From Jaltomata sinuosa (taxonomy: Eukaryota; Streptophyta; Magnoliopsida; Solanales; Solanaceae): 64,000 bases of DNA. The DNA lies in contig QJPP01003513.1 of assembly GCA_003996215.1 (NCBI GenBank), forward strand, positions 310,001 to 374,000. The letters are read 5' to 3'. A model generated the notes under the pieces. The model was not told the origin of the DNA. It did no database searches and saw nothing but the letters and a program-made list of their open reading frames with translations. Each line of letters opens with the position of its first letter. The stretch's first letter is position 1. Both the position numbers and the translations under genes were made by a program. Shown one piece after another: positions 1 to 12,482 of this stretch.

Positions 1-74
1 AATCTTTCTAGGTTCAGGTCTAACTACACGCGAAAAATAATTAGAATCCTAGCTCGAAAGTTTAGGGTGTTACA
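1..74 (-). mobile_element. 3' LTR tail of Gypsy-like element (cut by window edge)
   Basis: On the minus strand this begins TGTAACACCC and matches the start of the LTR at 3818-5993 (same run through the TTCGAG and ATTCTAATT stretches). It is the first 74 bases of the 3' LTR of the element whose internal region follows at 75-3817. The rest lies beyond the left edge. Confidence 0.8.
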
Positions 75-95
75 TTATCTTCCGCTTGGGATCAT
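75..95 (-). other. Polypurine tract of Gypsy-like element
   Basis: Directly before the 3' LTR on the minus strand is a purine-rich run ending GGAAGATAA, followed by TGTAACACCC. The equivalent site at 63810-63828 reads GTGGGGAGATAA. Position and composition fit the plus-strand priming site of an LTR retrotransposon. Confidence 0.6.
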
Positions 96-3000
96 TCATC
101 CTCGAATGATGGGTAGGGACTTATTGAAGACATAAAGTATGAGCTATGAACTCACATCAAGAATTCTTTTTTAAACAAATATGGAAAGACCTCAAGAGGC
201 ACTCTATGACAACATCAAGTAAAACATGAAAGTAGGAATCGTGAGACATATGAGACTCGGCATAGACATATTCTAGGACATAAGTTTTATGGAACATGAT
301 CATACTAGTGTACGACATGAAATTTTAAAAACCATAAGCATGAACTGAGATTGACACATGGCATAAAATAAGGTCTTGCTAGACGTACGAATAGAAGTAT
401 CCCTACCTTAAATGATATGGCTAACAACCCTTAGATTTAGCAAAATCTTTCAACTATGTAACCTTCTCTCAATACTACACATCACCACTTACGACTTGAA
501 ATTTTCACATTGGTGCATATAGCTACTAAAGTCTACATCTAGCATCTTGCTTTTCCCCTGTTCAAGCCTAACTTGAACGCATAAAGTGCTACATCTAATG
601 TGATCCGCTCTTAGGTTTTTAATTTCCTAAACTCGTCAAATTCTACCTCTAGATTCACCCTCCAAGAATACTACCTCTCCCTATAACCTTAATCAATCAA
701 GCTCAAGATTTTAACAAGGAGTCACTTTTCACACAATGCACTCGCCCTCAAGTATCTATCATCACATCCAAGCCTATAACTATATTCCTTTTCAGGCTCC
801 TTTGTAGGTAAAACCATCAAATAATTCTCTCAAGCAACCCATAATCAACAATTCTCCATATTCTACAAGGAGACACCCTATGTAGTCTCATCTTACTATT
901 ACACATAACAAATCCTCATCTCACATCTCATTCACACTTAACAACTTAGGTGACACAATCACACCGTAGCCACCACTAAAAAGGAAATATCTACTACCTT
1001 CCATCTAGACCACTATTTATCTTCCTTTACAGACAGTTGCCCCAACATAAAATAAATGTTTCTGAAGGAATAGATTGAGAGCATGAACTGTAACTAGAGG
1101 CCTAACTCTAGATCATAAACATAAAGTATGAAATGAACATCTTTAACAAGAGCATGAGCATTAGAGATACATGAATATTGTTCAATATCGATTTATACTT
1201 AGAGTGACCTTATCACTCAAGATGAGATCTGGGGAACCCGGTGTGATGAGCATGGGTACTTCGTATTCTGAACACATAACACATGAACTTAGGGTTGTTC
1301 TGAGCATAGACATACCATAACCACCCATAACTATCAAGAGGTGGATGTACACAGGGTTTAGAGTAAGAAAATAAAAAACACGAATCTTTCAAGAAGTCTG
1401 ATCTGAGCATGTACATGATGTAGCATGATTTCAATAGCCATTTAGGGCATATCTTGAAGCTTGAGTTTATAGGACTAAGCATAGCGCGAGACATGGATTC
1501 ATGGATCATGAGCAACGTAACATAGAATTTGGATCCCTGGAACCATAGGGAAATATTTACACCACTGGGAGACGCTATCGCTTTCATATCAAATGACAGA
1601 GCAATGACAATAGTCTTCATTGAAAATTTGGCCCTCAGACATAGGCATGATTCAAAGGCATAAGACATGGGTAGAGTGTCCTCTTAAGTTGAAGGATAAG
1701 GAATATGCTAGAATAAGAATGGATCATCGTGGCACGCCCCATAACTCCCTTCTGCAACTAATCACCACTAGAAATTCAATACTTTTCTTGGTTCAACACC
1801 TCATCATCTCCCCTTTAGCGCAAAGGTCATTATCCTAGACCTGCGGATCTATGCTGTAAAAAGATTTATGAGTACAACACTCGGCACTCCAGGGTATCAC
1901 TATACGCATAAATGCCAATCTCATTCAGATATTACATTTGGAGAGATACCAACTCTTTTCTAGGCCATTACCTCTAGAGATTCTATTCTTAGCTTACGCT
2001 AACCTCTATAGCCGAATAATTAACACTTTGATCCCTTGGGCACACACATCCATGGTTTCTAACACTTGAAAAACTATTTTCCACTCCTTAATCTGCTAGC
2101 ATATATCCAACCTCATATTCGCTCAATTCAATGATATTTTATAATTATACTAAGAGATTCAATAATGACCCCCTTTAGATCTATAATTCCCTTAAGCCTT
2201 CTCCATATGAAGCAACTCAAGAACACTAATCGGGAACACCTAGAAGTACTCTCAACAATATAAAACCCCATCTAACATCATATTGCCTTCGGTACACTTT
2301 ATTCTTATACACTTAGGGCTCTTATTCCTCTAATGACTTAGCCACAATTCATTGCTTCAATACTAGTTCTCATGTATATATCATGCTTACACATTCAAAC
2401 CTACCTTATGTTATCAATCTAAGCCCTCTCACGCACCATGTCAAGCCTATTAATCAGTCTCATAAAAGTAATATTTTCATCTACAACTATCATTTTTTCT
2501 ACCTCGGCGACCATCTATAACTCAAACTTAGTGTCTAGCACTGGGTAAGGTTAACATCAAAACTTAGCATGCTATTCAGGCTTACAACTACCAAATAGAA
2601 ATCAAGGAACACTAATCCACCAAAATTATGACAGAGTGATTGATCTTAATTCCTTCTTCAACATAATTTATGGCTTACAAGCACAACCTCCTTCACCATA
2701 TTGCTACTGCACCTTAACATTCATGACACATCTTTTCACCTACTATATTGGCTTACAACTACTAATTAAATTCAAGATAGTGTCTACTAAAACTACATGA
2801 TAAGGATAGTCGATCTTAATCTTACAATATAACCCATTACATTCCATTAACATGCTATTCTTTCTCACATCACATCTACTTACCCATACATACATTTAAA
2901 CTACCTTCATAGTTCTATAAACATCTCTAAGTCTCCCCAAGACCCCAAAATAGAGTCTGAATTCAGAAATTCACAACCAGTCTACCCTTACATCCACAAC

Positions 3001-3800
3001 CTATAATTGGTCTATACTACTACAATAACAAGCCACTATAGGCTCTCTCCCTATTTCAAATAATTAAAAAGAACATCTTAACTAACCACTCCATATCTAC
3101 CAATTTCCATAAAACTGGCTAATCTTGCTAAACTGAAACCCACACCATACGAGCATACCATATCTATTACTTAATTAGTGGTTACAATACTTTAGCTACA
3201 TATTTTTATCTCTTACAACCCACATTCTCTGGCTCTTAAACTCATGACTTCATATTTCTCTGGCCTTGGGATCATCTTACTACTCATCTCATCACACCCT
3301 ACTTTATACTTTCTCTCAGGTGAAAATACTATCCCAACACTCGTATACATACTTTTATTCCTCTTGAGTGTGATAGTTGCAACAAAGTTTTCGAAAAGGT
3401 TTGAAAACACGTTTTACCTCCGCTCAAAAGCATGATTCAAGAAAATAGGGGTTTATACGTAGAATCAATAGACGTTGATGCACTAATGGACTCCTCTCAA
3501 GTCTTTGTGCAGTTTCATAACCTTTTGGATGACTAAACAAGATAGAATTACATCATAAGGAGTCTGAGCTTTGTACTTCTTTCACCTCAAAAATAGGGCG
3601 TAGCCAGCTGAGTTAGAGCAGAGTAGGTATATGGATAAATTTCCTATAGACAACACTTTCGCACGATCTGGAGTATGAAAGAATGGGAAACATTTCCAAG
3701 ATGCCATATAGCCTCCTGATTATAAGTGTGGTGGACAACAAACCCATAAGCAAGACTTCTACTGGACACGGCTTCATAGACATCCTGCGACCATAAACCG

Positions 3801-3814
3801 TGCTTTGATACCAA
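3801..3814 (-). other. Primer-binding site (tRNA-iMet type)
   Basis: The minus strand reads TTGGTATCAAAGCA, three bases inside the 5' LTR terminus at 3818. The plant initiator-tRNA-Met primer site is TGGTATCAGAGC, so there is one difference. This fixes the element on the minus strand. Confidence 0.75.
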
Positions 3815-3817
3815 GTT

Positions 3818-5993
3818 TGTCATGCCCCGAGATCAGGACCTAGATGTAATGGGTAACCCAGACCAATAAAGGCTCGAGAAGACCCCTTAGCATTCATTAA
3901 AGGCATATTCAATAAATAAAGAATTTACGGAAAAAGGACCCATTTGAGAACATCATTTAAAACATATATAAAAATTAACCAAGTATTGGGAATAAAATAT
4001 TTAAACAACATCTACATAGGTCTATGAAGCCTCTAACGTAAGAATGAAATATCTATGCCGGGACATGACCCCGACAATACCATAAAACTGAAACCAGAGT
4101 CAAATTAGAATTTAGATCGCCTTCCAAAAAGTGGAGGGCTCACCAAAAGTTTGACCTGTCTGATCAAACCTAGTGATGTATAGTACCACGAGAAGGTGCC
4201 TCTGAACCTACATCATACAATGATGTAGCCGTCCGAGGATGGTCAGTACGCGGAATGTAGTGGTACACAGAACTGAAAAATAGATACAATATACTTCATA
4301 TGAAAAGTTGGCATTTAAATACTTCCAATACAATAAACAAGAAATATCTGTATAAAATTCCATTATGAGAAATTAATAAAACTTTCTATCTGTTACTTTT
4401 GAACTAGATGGCATCACCGACTTCTATTCAACACCATGGGCTATGTGGGTCCGATCAACGCTCGACCGGCTAAGTCCCAACCCATGTTTGCCGCATGAGT
4501 TGAGATTTTAATACAATATGGCCAGTGCAATCATTCTCGTAGAGGAAAATATAAGGTCGTGCCAAGTTAGGATCGAACCATCACTATGTCGGCAAAACAC
4601 AGGTTTCGGGTGCTGAGACGTTTAGCCTCACACATTCTCATTTAACCATCTAATTCTCTTAGAGCCCAAATTATTACCATTTTCAATATCTTAAAAACAT
4701 ATCCTTCAATAATACAATTCTGTTAGGGGCATAATCCGTTATTGGTATCGTCATACCAAGACTCGCAAGTCATTCATTTCATCAATATAGAATCCATAAG
4801 GTCCGTCAATAATTCATCATGCCCAATTATAGGATTTATATAGTAAAACAAAGGTCTTTTGTCTCAATCCAATCCTTTAGTAGAAACCATTATCATAGCA
4901 ATATCTTTCAAATCTGTAAAATCATTTGGAGTCCTTTGAACAATGGGAAAGACAAGTAAAATCTCAAAACCCCTCTGTAAGTACCATTCGTTGTACAATT
5001 ACTAATATTTTCAAGTGAAATATAAAGGACTAACGATTTCATGAAGTTTTATCAAAGTTAGAAAAGCTATACTTGCAACCCTAAGTTCATATTCAAAGTA
5101 GTGAAAACGTAAGGGTTGGAAACCATCATATCTAGAAAATACTTTAAAGTAGGATCGTTCTACGTAACTTTTGACGGAAAAGGACTCAAGAATTACTTGA
5201 AGTTGAACTTTGAAGCTTGAACCCTAAGTGTTCTTGACCCGAGAAATTTTGGAGAGTAAAGTATCGTGTATGTTTTGATGAATGGGATGCTCTTAAGGAC
5301 TTAGGATCTATTTAGAATAGTGGGGGATGGATTTTGGTTAAGGAAAGGACCAAAAACTCCTCAAAATAACTTAAAAAAAGCAATTCCCATAAAAATACCC
5401 TAAGAGTCCTATTTATAGGCAATTCCAATTAAAATCCGTATTGGTCTAGAAAGGAAAAACGCGTCCAAAATGGTCCGTTTTGGCCACAAATGGACCATTT
5501 TCGAAGGCATTTTAACTTACGGAAATTTTGAGTTTCTATCTCCAGAAATGGTTTTTCCCAGAAAACTGACCGTTTTCTCTTCTGTTTTAACTCCCAGAAT
5601 TCGACGAACTTCTAGTCAGACAGATGTCTTCTTGGTAAACTGATCATAACTTTTTACTCCAGACTCGGATTAATACATGGTCGGTATCTTTGGAAAGAAC
5701 ACTCGAAAACCTTTAAATTGGTAGGTCATGGGCCACCTAACTCTTTATATTCTAGGAGAAATGATCATTTGAAGATGACCCAAGTTAGAAAGTTATACGG
5801 AAACTTAGTCGGTAGAAAAGCTTTCAACTTAATTTGTGCTAGAGGTTCCTTAAGACCTTTATTCACGCCTAACACTCTTCTCACACATAGTGCTTGACCA
5901 TAACACCTAGTTACAAGGAAATCTTTCCGGGTTCAGGTCTAATTACACGCAAAAAATGATTAGAATCCTATCTCGAAAGTTTGGGGTGTTACA
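3818..5993 (-). mobile_element. 5' LTR of Gypsy-like element, about 2.18 kb
   Basis: The LTR runs TGTAACACCCC...GGGCATGACA on the minus strand, with the usual TG...CA ends. It is related along its length to the LTR at 61561-63809 (same family, clearly diverged). It is inserted into the solo LTR whose remainder begins at 5994; the uninterrupted target is visible at 35576-35590 and 47417-47431 (CCGGACGATCTCC). Small open frames inside it, such as 5956-6156, are not credible genes. Confidence 0.8.
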
Positions 5994-7392
5994 CGATCTC
6001 CACGTGCACGACCTTTACTCACACTCAAATTCAATGTCAATGCATGTGCATGATGTAATATCAAATGGAATAGGGTATGATGATGCATCTCATTTAATTA
6101 AACAACTGACAGAAAATACATTTACCTCGACTATCACAAATATACAGATTAAGTAGAGAGCCATGAATACACAAAGAAATCAACCAAGTCAACAATGCAT
6201 CAGCTAATGCCCATATATTAAATAGTAATAAACTTTCCCTTTCATAACACTGGTACTCGTACCAATTCCCATCACGCCATGGGTACGAGACCCCTATCTT
6301 TCGGCTTTACCCATTCACTATTTTAGTTTTTAATCTTTTATCAACAAAACATCCTTCAACAAAGTCTAGAAAGTCTTAACATACCTCGAATGTCGAAAAA
6401 CGCATCACGAATCCTCACGACTTTGCCTTTCCCTTTCGTAAAGCTTCAGAACATACCCAATCTATCATATATATATTATTCGTAAGTAAACGAGTTTCAA
6501 CTTATAATCAAGCTTTAACCTTGATTCAAATTAATAGGTCAACCTCAAAAACTTCTAGATGTCAATTCTAGGGCTAAGTCTAAATTTTCTCCAAGCATTA
6601 TAATCTAATGGTGTTCTCATACTATAGTACACCTAACATTCAATTTCATATACCAATATATCCAAACTTTAATTGTAATATGATGACAAAAGAAAATATA
6701 TCTAGAACCAAAGCCGAGTTACTCAACCCGTAACTTATAATCACAAAAAGAACGAAAAAGGAATAAAATTAAATATATAAAAACTCCCGATCCTAACAAT
6801 TCCCTAGAATTTCCATCCAGCCACCAATTTATCACTTGTTTTGACCAATGATTTAGCCATTATTGCCAATCATTAGCATCATTACCCAATCATTACTCTT
6901 CTCAATTGCTACCCAAAAGTAACCCACCAATGAGCAAATTTCACGTTAGCAGCAACTATAAGGTCCTACTTCAAATTCTTTTATTTTCCAAACACCACAA
7001 TATAATAGTACTAAATTCCTTCCATGCAATTTAAATATACCTATATAAGGATTGAATCCTGTTAATATTCTTAATTACCTGAATCAGTTGGGCGCTTATG
7101 TTGACGTCGAAGAACGGGTGCACAAACTATCCCTTTTTCTTTCCCTTCTGACAAGTTGAAACAATAAGGTACTGCTATTTAGTACCCTAATATTCATCGT
7201 GTAGCTAACAAGTGGTGGGTGTGGCCCACTTTTTTTTCATAAATTACCAACTAAATCATTTATTTAAAATTACCTGTTAATTAAATAACCGTGATTAAAT
7301 GAATAGTTTAAAATTCCCATAAGGAATTTACGGGAAGGGCCTTTTATGGAAAAGGAGTTCTAGTGCTCAAAATAACCTAACGGGTCGTTACA
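5994..7392 (-). mobile_element. Right part of solo LTR interrupted by the Gypsy-like insertion (block A)
   Basis: This matches 35577-36740 and 47418-48823 closely, ending GGTCGTTACA followed by TTAGC. It is the copy-A counterpart of the complete solo LTR at 34715-36740. Its left portion is displaced by the element at 1-5993. Copy B lacks an internal stretch of a few hundred bases that A and C keep (around 6850-7095 in A). Confidence 0.75.
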
Positions 7393-8219
7393 TTAGCACT
7401 TTCCAACATGTACTCATGAAACCACGAGGCCCAGTTGATACAGTATTTTTTCAGTAAACAGTAGAGAACAAAAACGTCTCTGTTGGAGATGGAGCTCAGA
7501 GAACTTTTTCGAGGAACCAAAGTTGTAGCAACCATATGAGCCAAAATACGATGATCATAACATAGAGAGAGAGAGGTCCAAAATGAGAGATGTCAGAGCC
7601 AGGTTCAGCCACCACCATTTAGCACCATCCAGAGTCACCTCAAAGTCTTCTGGACAATTACCGTTCATATATGGAACAATTCCAGAGAACTTTGTACCAA
7701 AGACCTTTTCAAACAGAAAGTCATTCACAATGATTTGATTTTCCAAAACAAGGGTTTCTAGTTCACGACTGTCCTTTGAAATTTGAAGGTTTGCATAGAA
7801 CATAGAACAGGTTCTTCATAAAATTCTAAACCACAAAATTTAAGAAACAGAAACAACTTTTGGGCTTTGAAAAAAGTACATACATGGCAGTGAATTTTGT
7901 CCAGTAGTTCCAAATTGATAACTCATCCAGGAACAACCTATCAATTTTTAAAGGATTCAAACTTTTTCTTCTGATCAGCACCCCAAAATTTGTGCATGTC
8001 TTCTGGAGAGAGGGGTTCTGAAAGATTTGCTCATAACTTCTTATTTTATCCTTTCTTACCAGCATAAGGCCTTTTCTTTGAGCTGGGAGAGGAAATAGGG
8101 ACATGGGATTCTCCTTCTGACGAATCAGAGGAAAGAGAGAGGACATTCAGATTCAAAGAGGGAGGATTATTGATGGAGGGAGGTTGAATGAAGGACCCCA
8201 TAGATCTTGTTCTGGTCAT
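7393..8219 (-). pseudogene. Extra ORF (env-position) of Sirevirus-like copia block A, broken
   Basis: Downstream of RNase H on the same strand is an additional reading frame starting at the ATG at 8219 (MTRTRSMGSF). It has a Ser/Pro-rich start, then a region with the motif FLFEKVFGTKFSG, as in the plant 'putative transposon protein' family. The position is where Sirevirus-lineage copia elements carry their extra, env-like ORF; the function of this protein is not established. Stops and shifts split it into pieces (8146-7826 and 7803-7555). At 7393 it is cut by the solo LTR, whose TTAGC target duplication it carries. Copies B and C retain longer open stretches. Confidence 0.65.
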
Positions 8220-8463
8220 GGAGAAAAAAAAGGCATGAAGAAGAAGAGAGTAGAGAGAGATATTATAAATATGGTACGGAGAAGTGTGAAGGGAAGATGA
8301 AAGGGTGTGATTTGAAAGGAGGCGGCAGAAATTAAGGGGATGTGATGCTTTAAAAGGGAAGAAATCTCGGTAAAAGATTTAGGAGAAAATCAAGAAAAGT
8401 ATGACAATTAATAAATCATAGAGAAAATAAGGAAGAAAATAAATTAGCAAAACGGTGTGATTC

Positions 8464-9946
8464 CTAGACAGTTTCTAAGAAAATAAAATCTTTCTTCCAA
8501 AAGCGGTTCTGTAAAATATCAGCAAACTGATTTTGAGAATCAACAAATTCAAGAATAAAATCTCCATGATCCTTAATGAAATGACTCTTTATATCAATGT
8601 GTTTAGTTCTAGAATGATGCAATGTATATTTAGATATACTAATAGCACTAGTATTATCACAAAATATGGGAGCAGCTTCAAAGGATAAATCATAATCAAG
8701 TAATTGATACATAATCCAAAGTAATTGAGTACCACAGCTACCAACTGCAAGGTATTCAGATTCAGTAGTTGACAGAGCCACAAATGTCTATTTTTTACTG
8801 TGCCATAAAATTAATGCTTCTCCAAAAATCTGACACGTTCCACTCGTACTTTTGCGATCAGTTTTATCTCCTGCAAAATCAGCATCTGAATAACCAATTA
8901 ATTCAAAATGAGAAGAGCGAGGATACCATAGTGTAAGGTCTTGGGTCCTAATAAAATATCGAATTATCCTTTTAACTGCAGTGAGATGAGATTCCTTTGG
9001 AGCTGACTGGAACCGTTCACACTTGCACACACTGAACATGATGTCAGGGCAACTTGTTGTTAAATATAATAGAGTTCCAATCATTCTTAAGTAGATATTT
9101 CATCTACATCCTTTCCAGGGGCATCGATTTCTAGACATGTTGAGGGACTCATAGGATTTCCAAAAGCTTTTCCCTTTTCTATTCCAAATTTCTTGATGAG
9201 CTCTTTTGTGTATTTGCCTTGTCAAATAAAGGTTCCTTTTGATGACTACTTAATTTGTAATCTGAGAAAGAATGTGAGTTCTCCCATCAGGCTCATTTCA
9301 AATTCTCCTTTCATAAGATTTGCAAAGTTCTCGCAAAGAGATGAACTAGTACTTCCAAAAATAATAACGTCAACATAAATTTGTACAATGAGAATACTGG
9401 AATTCAGTCTTTGAGTAAAAAGAGTGGTATTAGTTTTTCCTCATTGAAAATTATTGCTTAACAAAAACGTACTCAATCTCTCATACCAAGATTTTGGGGC
9501 TTGTTTGAGACCATAAAGAGCTTTTGTGAGTTTAAAAACATAATCGGGGTAGGAAGGGTTTTCAAAACCAGGAGGCTATTTTACGAAAACTTCTTCTTTT
9601 ATAAACCCATTTAAGAAAGCACTTTGAATATCCATTTGAAACAGTTTAAAATGTTTGAAAGATGCATAGGCTAACAATATCCGAATGGACTCCAATCTAG
9701 CTACAGGAGCAAAGGTTTCATCAAAATCAATACCTTCTTATTGAGAGTATCCTTGAGCTACTAACCTTGCCTTGTTTCTAATAACTTTACCTTTCTCATT
9801 GAGTTTGTTTCGGAATACCCATTTTGTACCAATGATTGAGCAATTTTTTGATTGTTTGATAAGAGTCCACACTTGATTTTGCTCAAACAGATCTAGTTCT
9901 TCCTTCATGGCATGTACCCATGACTCATCTTCTAAGGCTTCATCAA
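8464..9946 (-). pseudogene. Copia reverse transcriptase-RNase H, broken (block A)
   Basis: The RT runs from about 9946 down to 9085 in a decayed frame, then RNase H pieces lie at 9084-8788 and 8781-8464. Recognisable motifs are ADFAGD, ESEYLAVGSCGTQ and IFCDNTSAI, the last two typical of the Sirevirus branch. The RT catalytic Y-V-D-D box reads Y-V-D-V at about 9367-9378, so this copy has also lost an active-site aspartate. A TAG stop at 8788-8790 separates the RNase H halves; the same stop occurs in block B (38137-38139). No function is possible from this copy. Confidence 0.85.
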
Positions 9947-9947
9947 T

Positions 9948-11300
9948 TCATTTGGATTCAAGTTGAGATATGAGAGCTACTGAGGCTTGCTTCTTTAAGG
10001 AGGCTCGAGTTTGCATCTTTTCAGCTGGATCTCCAATGATAAAATTATTTGGGTAACTTGCATTATGTCTCCATTCTCTGGGAACATTAGTTTTGACTGA
10101 GCCTGCATTAGCTGGTTCATCCTCTATTATAGTTGACTCTTGTAATTCAACTGGTTTAGTTGACTGATATGATTCTTCGGGAGTCGACTTGTGTACCTGT
10201 TCTTCATTAATAATGAAACTCCTGATTTTTTTATCACTAGAATTAGAGTCATCAAAAACTACATGAACAGATTCCTCAACACTTAAAGTTCTTTTATTAA
10301 AGACTCTAAAGGCATGGCTAGAAGGAGAGTAACCTAAAAAGATATCTTCATCACATCGTGGGTCAAACTTACCGAGGTTAGTCTTACTGTTGTTGTGAAT
10401 GAAATATTTACATGTGAATGGGTGAAAATAGCTAATGGTAGGCTTCTTTCCTTTCCATAGTTCATATGGAGTCTTTTTAAGGACGGGCCTTATCAAACAT
10501 CTGTTTAAGATATGACATGCTATTCTTACAGCTTCTGCCCAGAAGTGATCAAGAAGGCTTTGTTCTAAAAGCATAGTTTGTGTAGTGTCTTGGAGAGATC
10601 TGTTCTTTCTTTCAACTACTCGATTCTTCTGAGGTGAACGGGGTGATGAGAAATTTTTAGTGAATCCATTTTGTGAACAGAATTCTTTGAATGCGTTGTT
10701 TTCAAATTCTCCTCCATGGTAACTGTGAATAGTAGATATGTAATAATCTGCTTCTCTTTGTACTTTTCTACAGAAAACTTCAAAGTTAGCAAAAGCTTCA
10801 TGTTTATGAGCAAGAAAAATAACCCATGTGCTCATGATATCTTTGACCTTGAAGGAGGTGCGGGTCCATTTACCAAGTTTGTAGGCATCACAAATGTGAT
10901 CCTTTTCAAACTTGAGTTTTGGTAGACCAACAACCAGCTCAAGTCTAGATAGTTTCTCGAGAGCATGCATGCTGGCATGGCCAAGCTTTCTATGCCATAG
11001 CCATGGATCACACGATGAAGCAGTAAGGCTGGTTAAGCTAGGTAAATAAATATTATTTAAAACATAAATATTATCAACCCAGTCACCAATGATGGTAATA
11101 TTTTTTGCTGCATTATTGATGGTGCATTTGATAGCATTGAACAACACATCAAATCCTGCATCGCAGAGTTGACTGATGCTGAGTAAGTTGTGCTTAAGTC
11201 CGTCAACCTAGTAAACTTTGATTAGGTCACATGAAGGGTTGATAGTTATGGATCCAACTCCAACTACATGACCTTTAGCATTGTCACCAAATGGTACATA
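9948..11300 (-). pseudogene. Copia integrase, broken (block A)
   Basis: The longest open frame of the window (399 codons, 11147-9948) is integrase. It has an N-terminal HHCC-like domain (WHRKLGHA) and a C-terminal GKKPTISYFHPF region (GKxP-type). The second Cys pair is already CDAY instead of CxxC in all three copies. Relative to blocks B and C, an in-frame deletion at about 10834 removes some 40 residues including the first catalytic Asp. The second catalytic Asp is replaced (SYHGGEF). The frame ends at a TGA (9948-9950) shared by all three copies, just before the RT. Confidence 0.85.
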
Positions 11301-12478
11301 TCCACCATCAAGATCTTTTACTGATTTAAACTTCTCTCTTTTGCCCGTCATATGTCTGAAACAATCACTGTCTATTACCCACATACCCTTTTTGTATGTC
11401 TTTCTGGAGTGTTCCTACAAAACATGTGAATCTGTTTCTTTTAGGTACCCAAACATCTTTCGGTCCTTGATGGTTAGTGTCCTTAGGTCTCCAGACCCAT
11501 TTTCCAGGATGATTTCTTTTACAGTTGAAAGCTTTGTGATCAACTTTTCCACATGAGAAACAAGTAGGTCTATAGTGACTGAAAGAGCTTTTAGCGGAAT
11601 GAAAATCATTTGAGGAGTTTGAAAAATATTCATTTTTAGAGCCTTTTAAAGAGGATCTGTTAGTTTTGACTGAGCATTGGTTTGGTAATGCTTCATTTTT
11701 GGCTTGCTTCAAGAAGAATTTTCCAATCCTTTTTTTCTCTAGAAAGCTTATTGTATTCTTTAATAAGCTTCTGGAGATCATCAGTAACTAAATCAAGAGA
11801 GGTTTGGAGATTTGGACAGTTAGAGTATCTTACCTCACTTGTTTCTCCGATGGCCATGAAACATTTATTTGCAGATTCAGCTGCTTCATCTTCTGAGGCT
11901 TCCTCATCACTCTAGGCTCCAAAATTCTTTGGATTGTTATTTCTTTGTGCTCCTTTTTTCTTAAGCTCGGGACCATTAAGTTTGATATGTCCTGGTTTGC
12001 CACAGTGATAGCATCTTTTATCATTTCTTTGATAGTCATTACTTCTATTACTTGTCTGTGGCCTTTGGTTCCTTTGTATCAACATGTGTCTCACTCCTTG
12101 ATTGAATAGTGACAGTGCTTCATTTCCCTCCTCATCTACTTATTCTAATGAATCTTCCTGAGGTATTGCATTAAAAGCAACAGTTTTCTTCTTTTCTTCC
12201 TTGAGATGTCTATTGATGTGATTTTGTTTGTAGGCCATTAGATTTCCTCGTAGTTCATCATAAGTCATATTTTCTAGGTTCCCGTCTTCAAGGATGGTGT
12301 CCTTTATTTCCCATATCTTTGGAAGACTTCTGATGAGCTTTTTGACTTGTAGTCCATTTGAATATCCCATTCCCAAATACTTAAGTTCTCCTACAATTTT
12401 GCTAAATCTTGAGGACATTGATTTAATGGTTTCTTCGTCTGCCATTTTGAACAGTTCGTACCCATTCACTAGAGCACT
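11301..12478 (-). pseudogene. Copia gag C-terminus and protease, broken (block A)
   Basis: Reading down the minus strand there is a gag body (12511-12140), a first CCHC knuckle (about 12020-11965) and a second knuckle CFSCGKVDHKAFNC (about 11574-11533). The aspartic protease active site lies at about 11380-11345. In the first knuckle the last Cys is Gly; in block B it is Tyr. The protease keeps its catalytic Asp but the triad reads D-S-D where family members have D-S-G. Several frameshifts break the polyprotein. The gag N-terminus lies beyond the nested solo LTR at 12483-14708. Confidence 0.8.
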
Positions 12479-12482
12479 GATT
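12478..12482. repeat. Target-site duplication TGATT (left)
   Basis: TGATT precedes the LTR start TGTAAC at 12483 and is repeated at 14709-14713 directly after the LTR end GTGACA. This shows that the 2.2 kb LTR was inserted into copia gag. Confidence 0.85.

Larger units (their letters stand above)
75..3817 (-). mobile_element. Internal region of a non-coding (LARD-like) LTR element
   Basis: This 3.7 kb lies between an LTR tail (1-74) and a complete LTR (3818-5993). It carries a primer-binding site next to the right LTR and a purine-rich tract next to the left one, so the element runs on the minus strand. I find no gag, protease, integrase or reverse transcriptase motif in any frame; the longest open frame (1213-1668, minus) matches nothing I recognise. 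That is the pattern of large retrotransposon derivatives that depend on a partner for proteins, or of a very decayed element. The same left-end sequence recurs at 63810-64000, so the family has several copies. Confidence 0.7.

Noticed and set aside
1213..1668. 151-codon open frame inside the Gypsy-like element
   Set aside because: No gag/pol motif, no recognisable domain and no sign of conservation; probably chance in AT-rich non-coding DNA.
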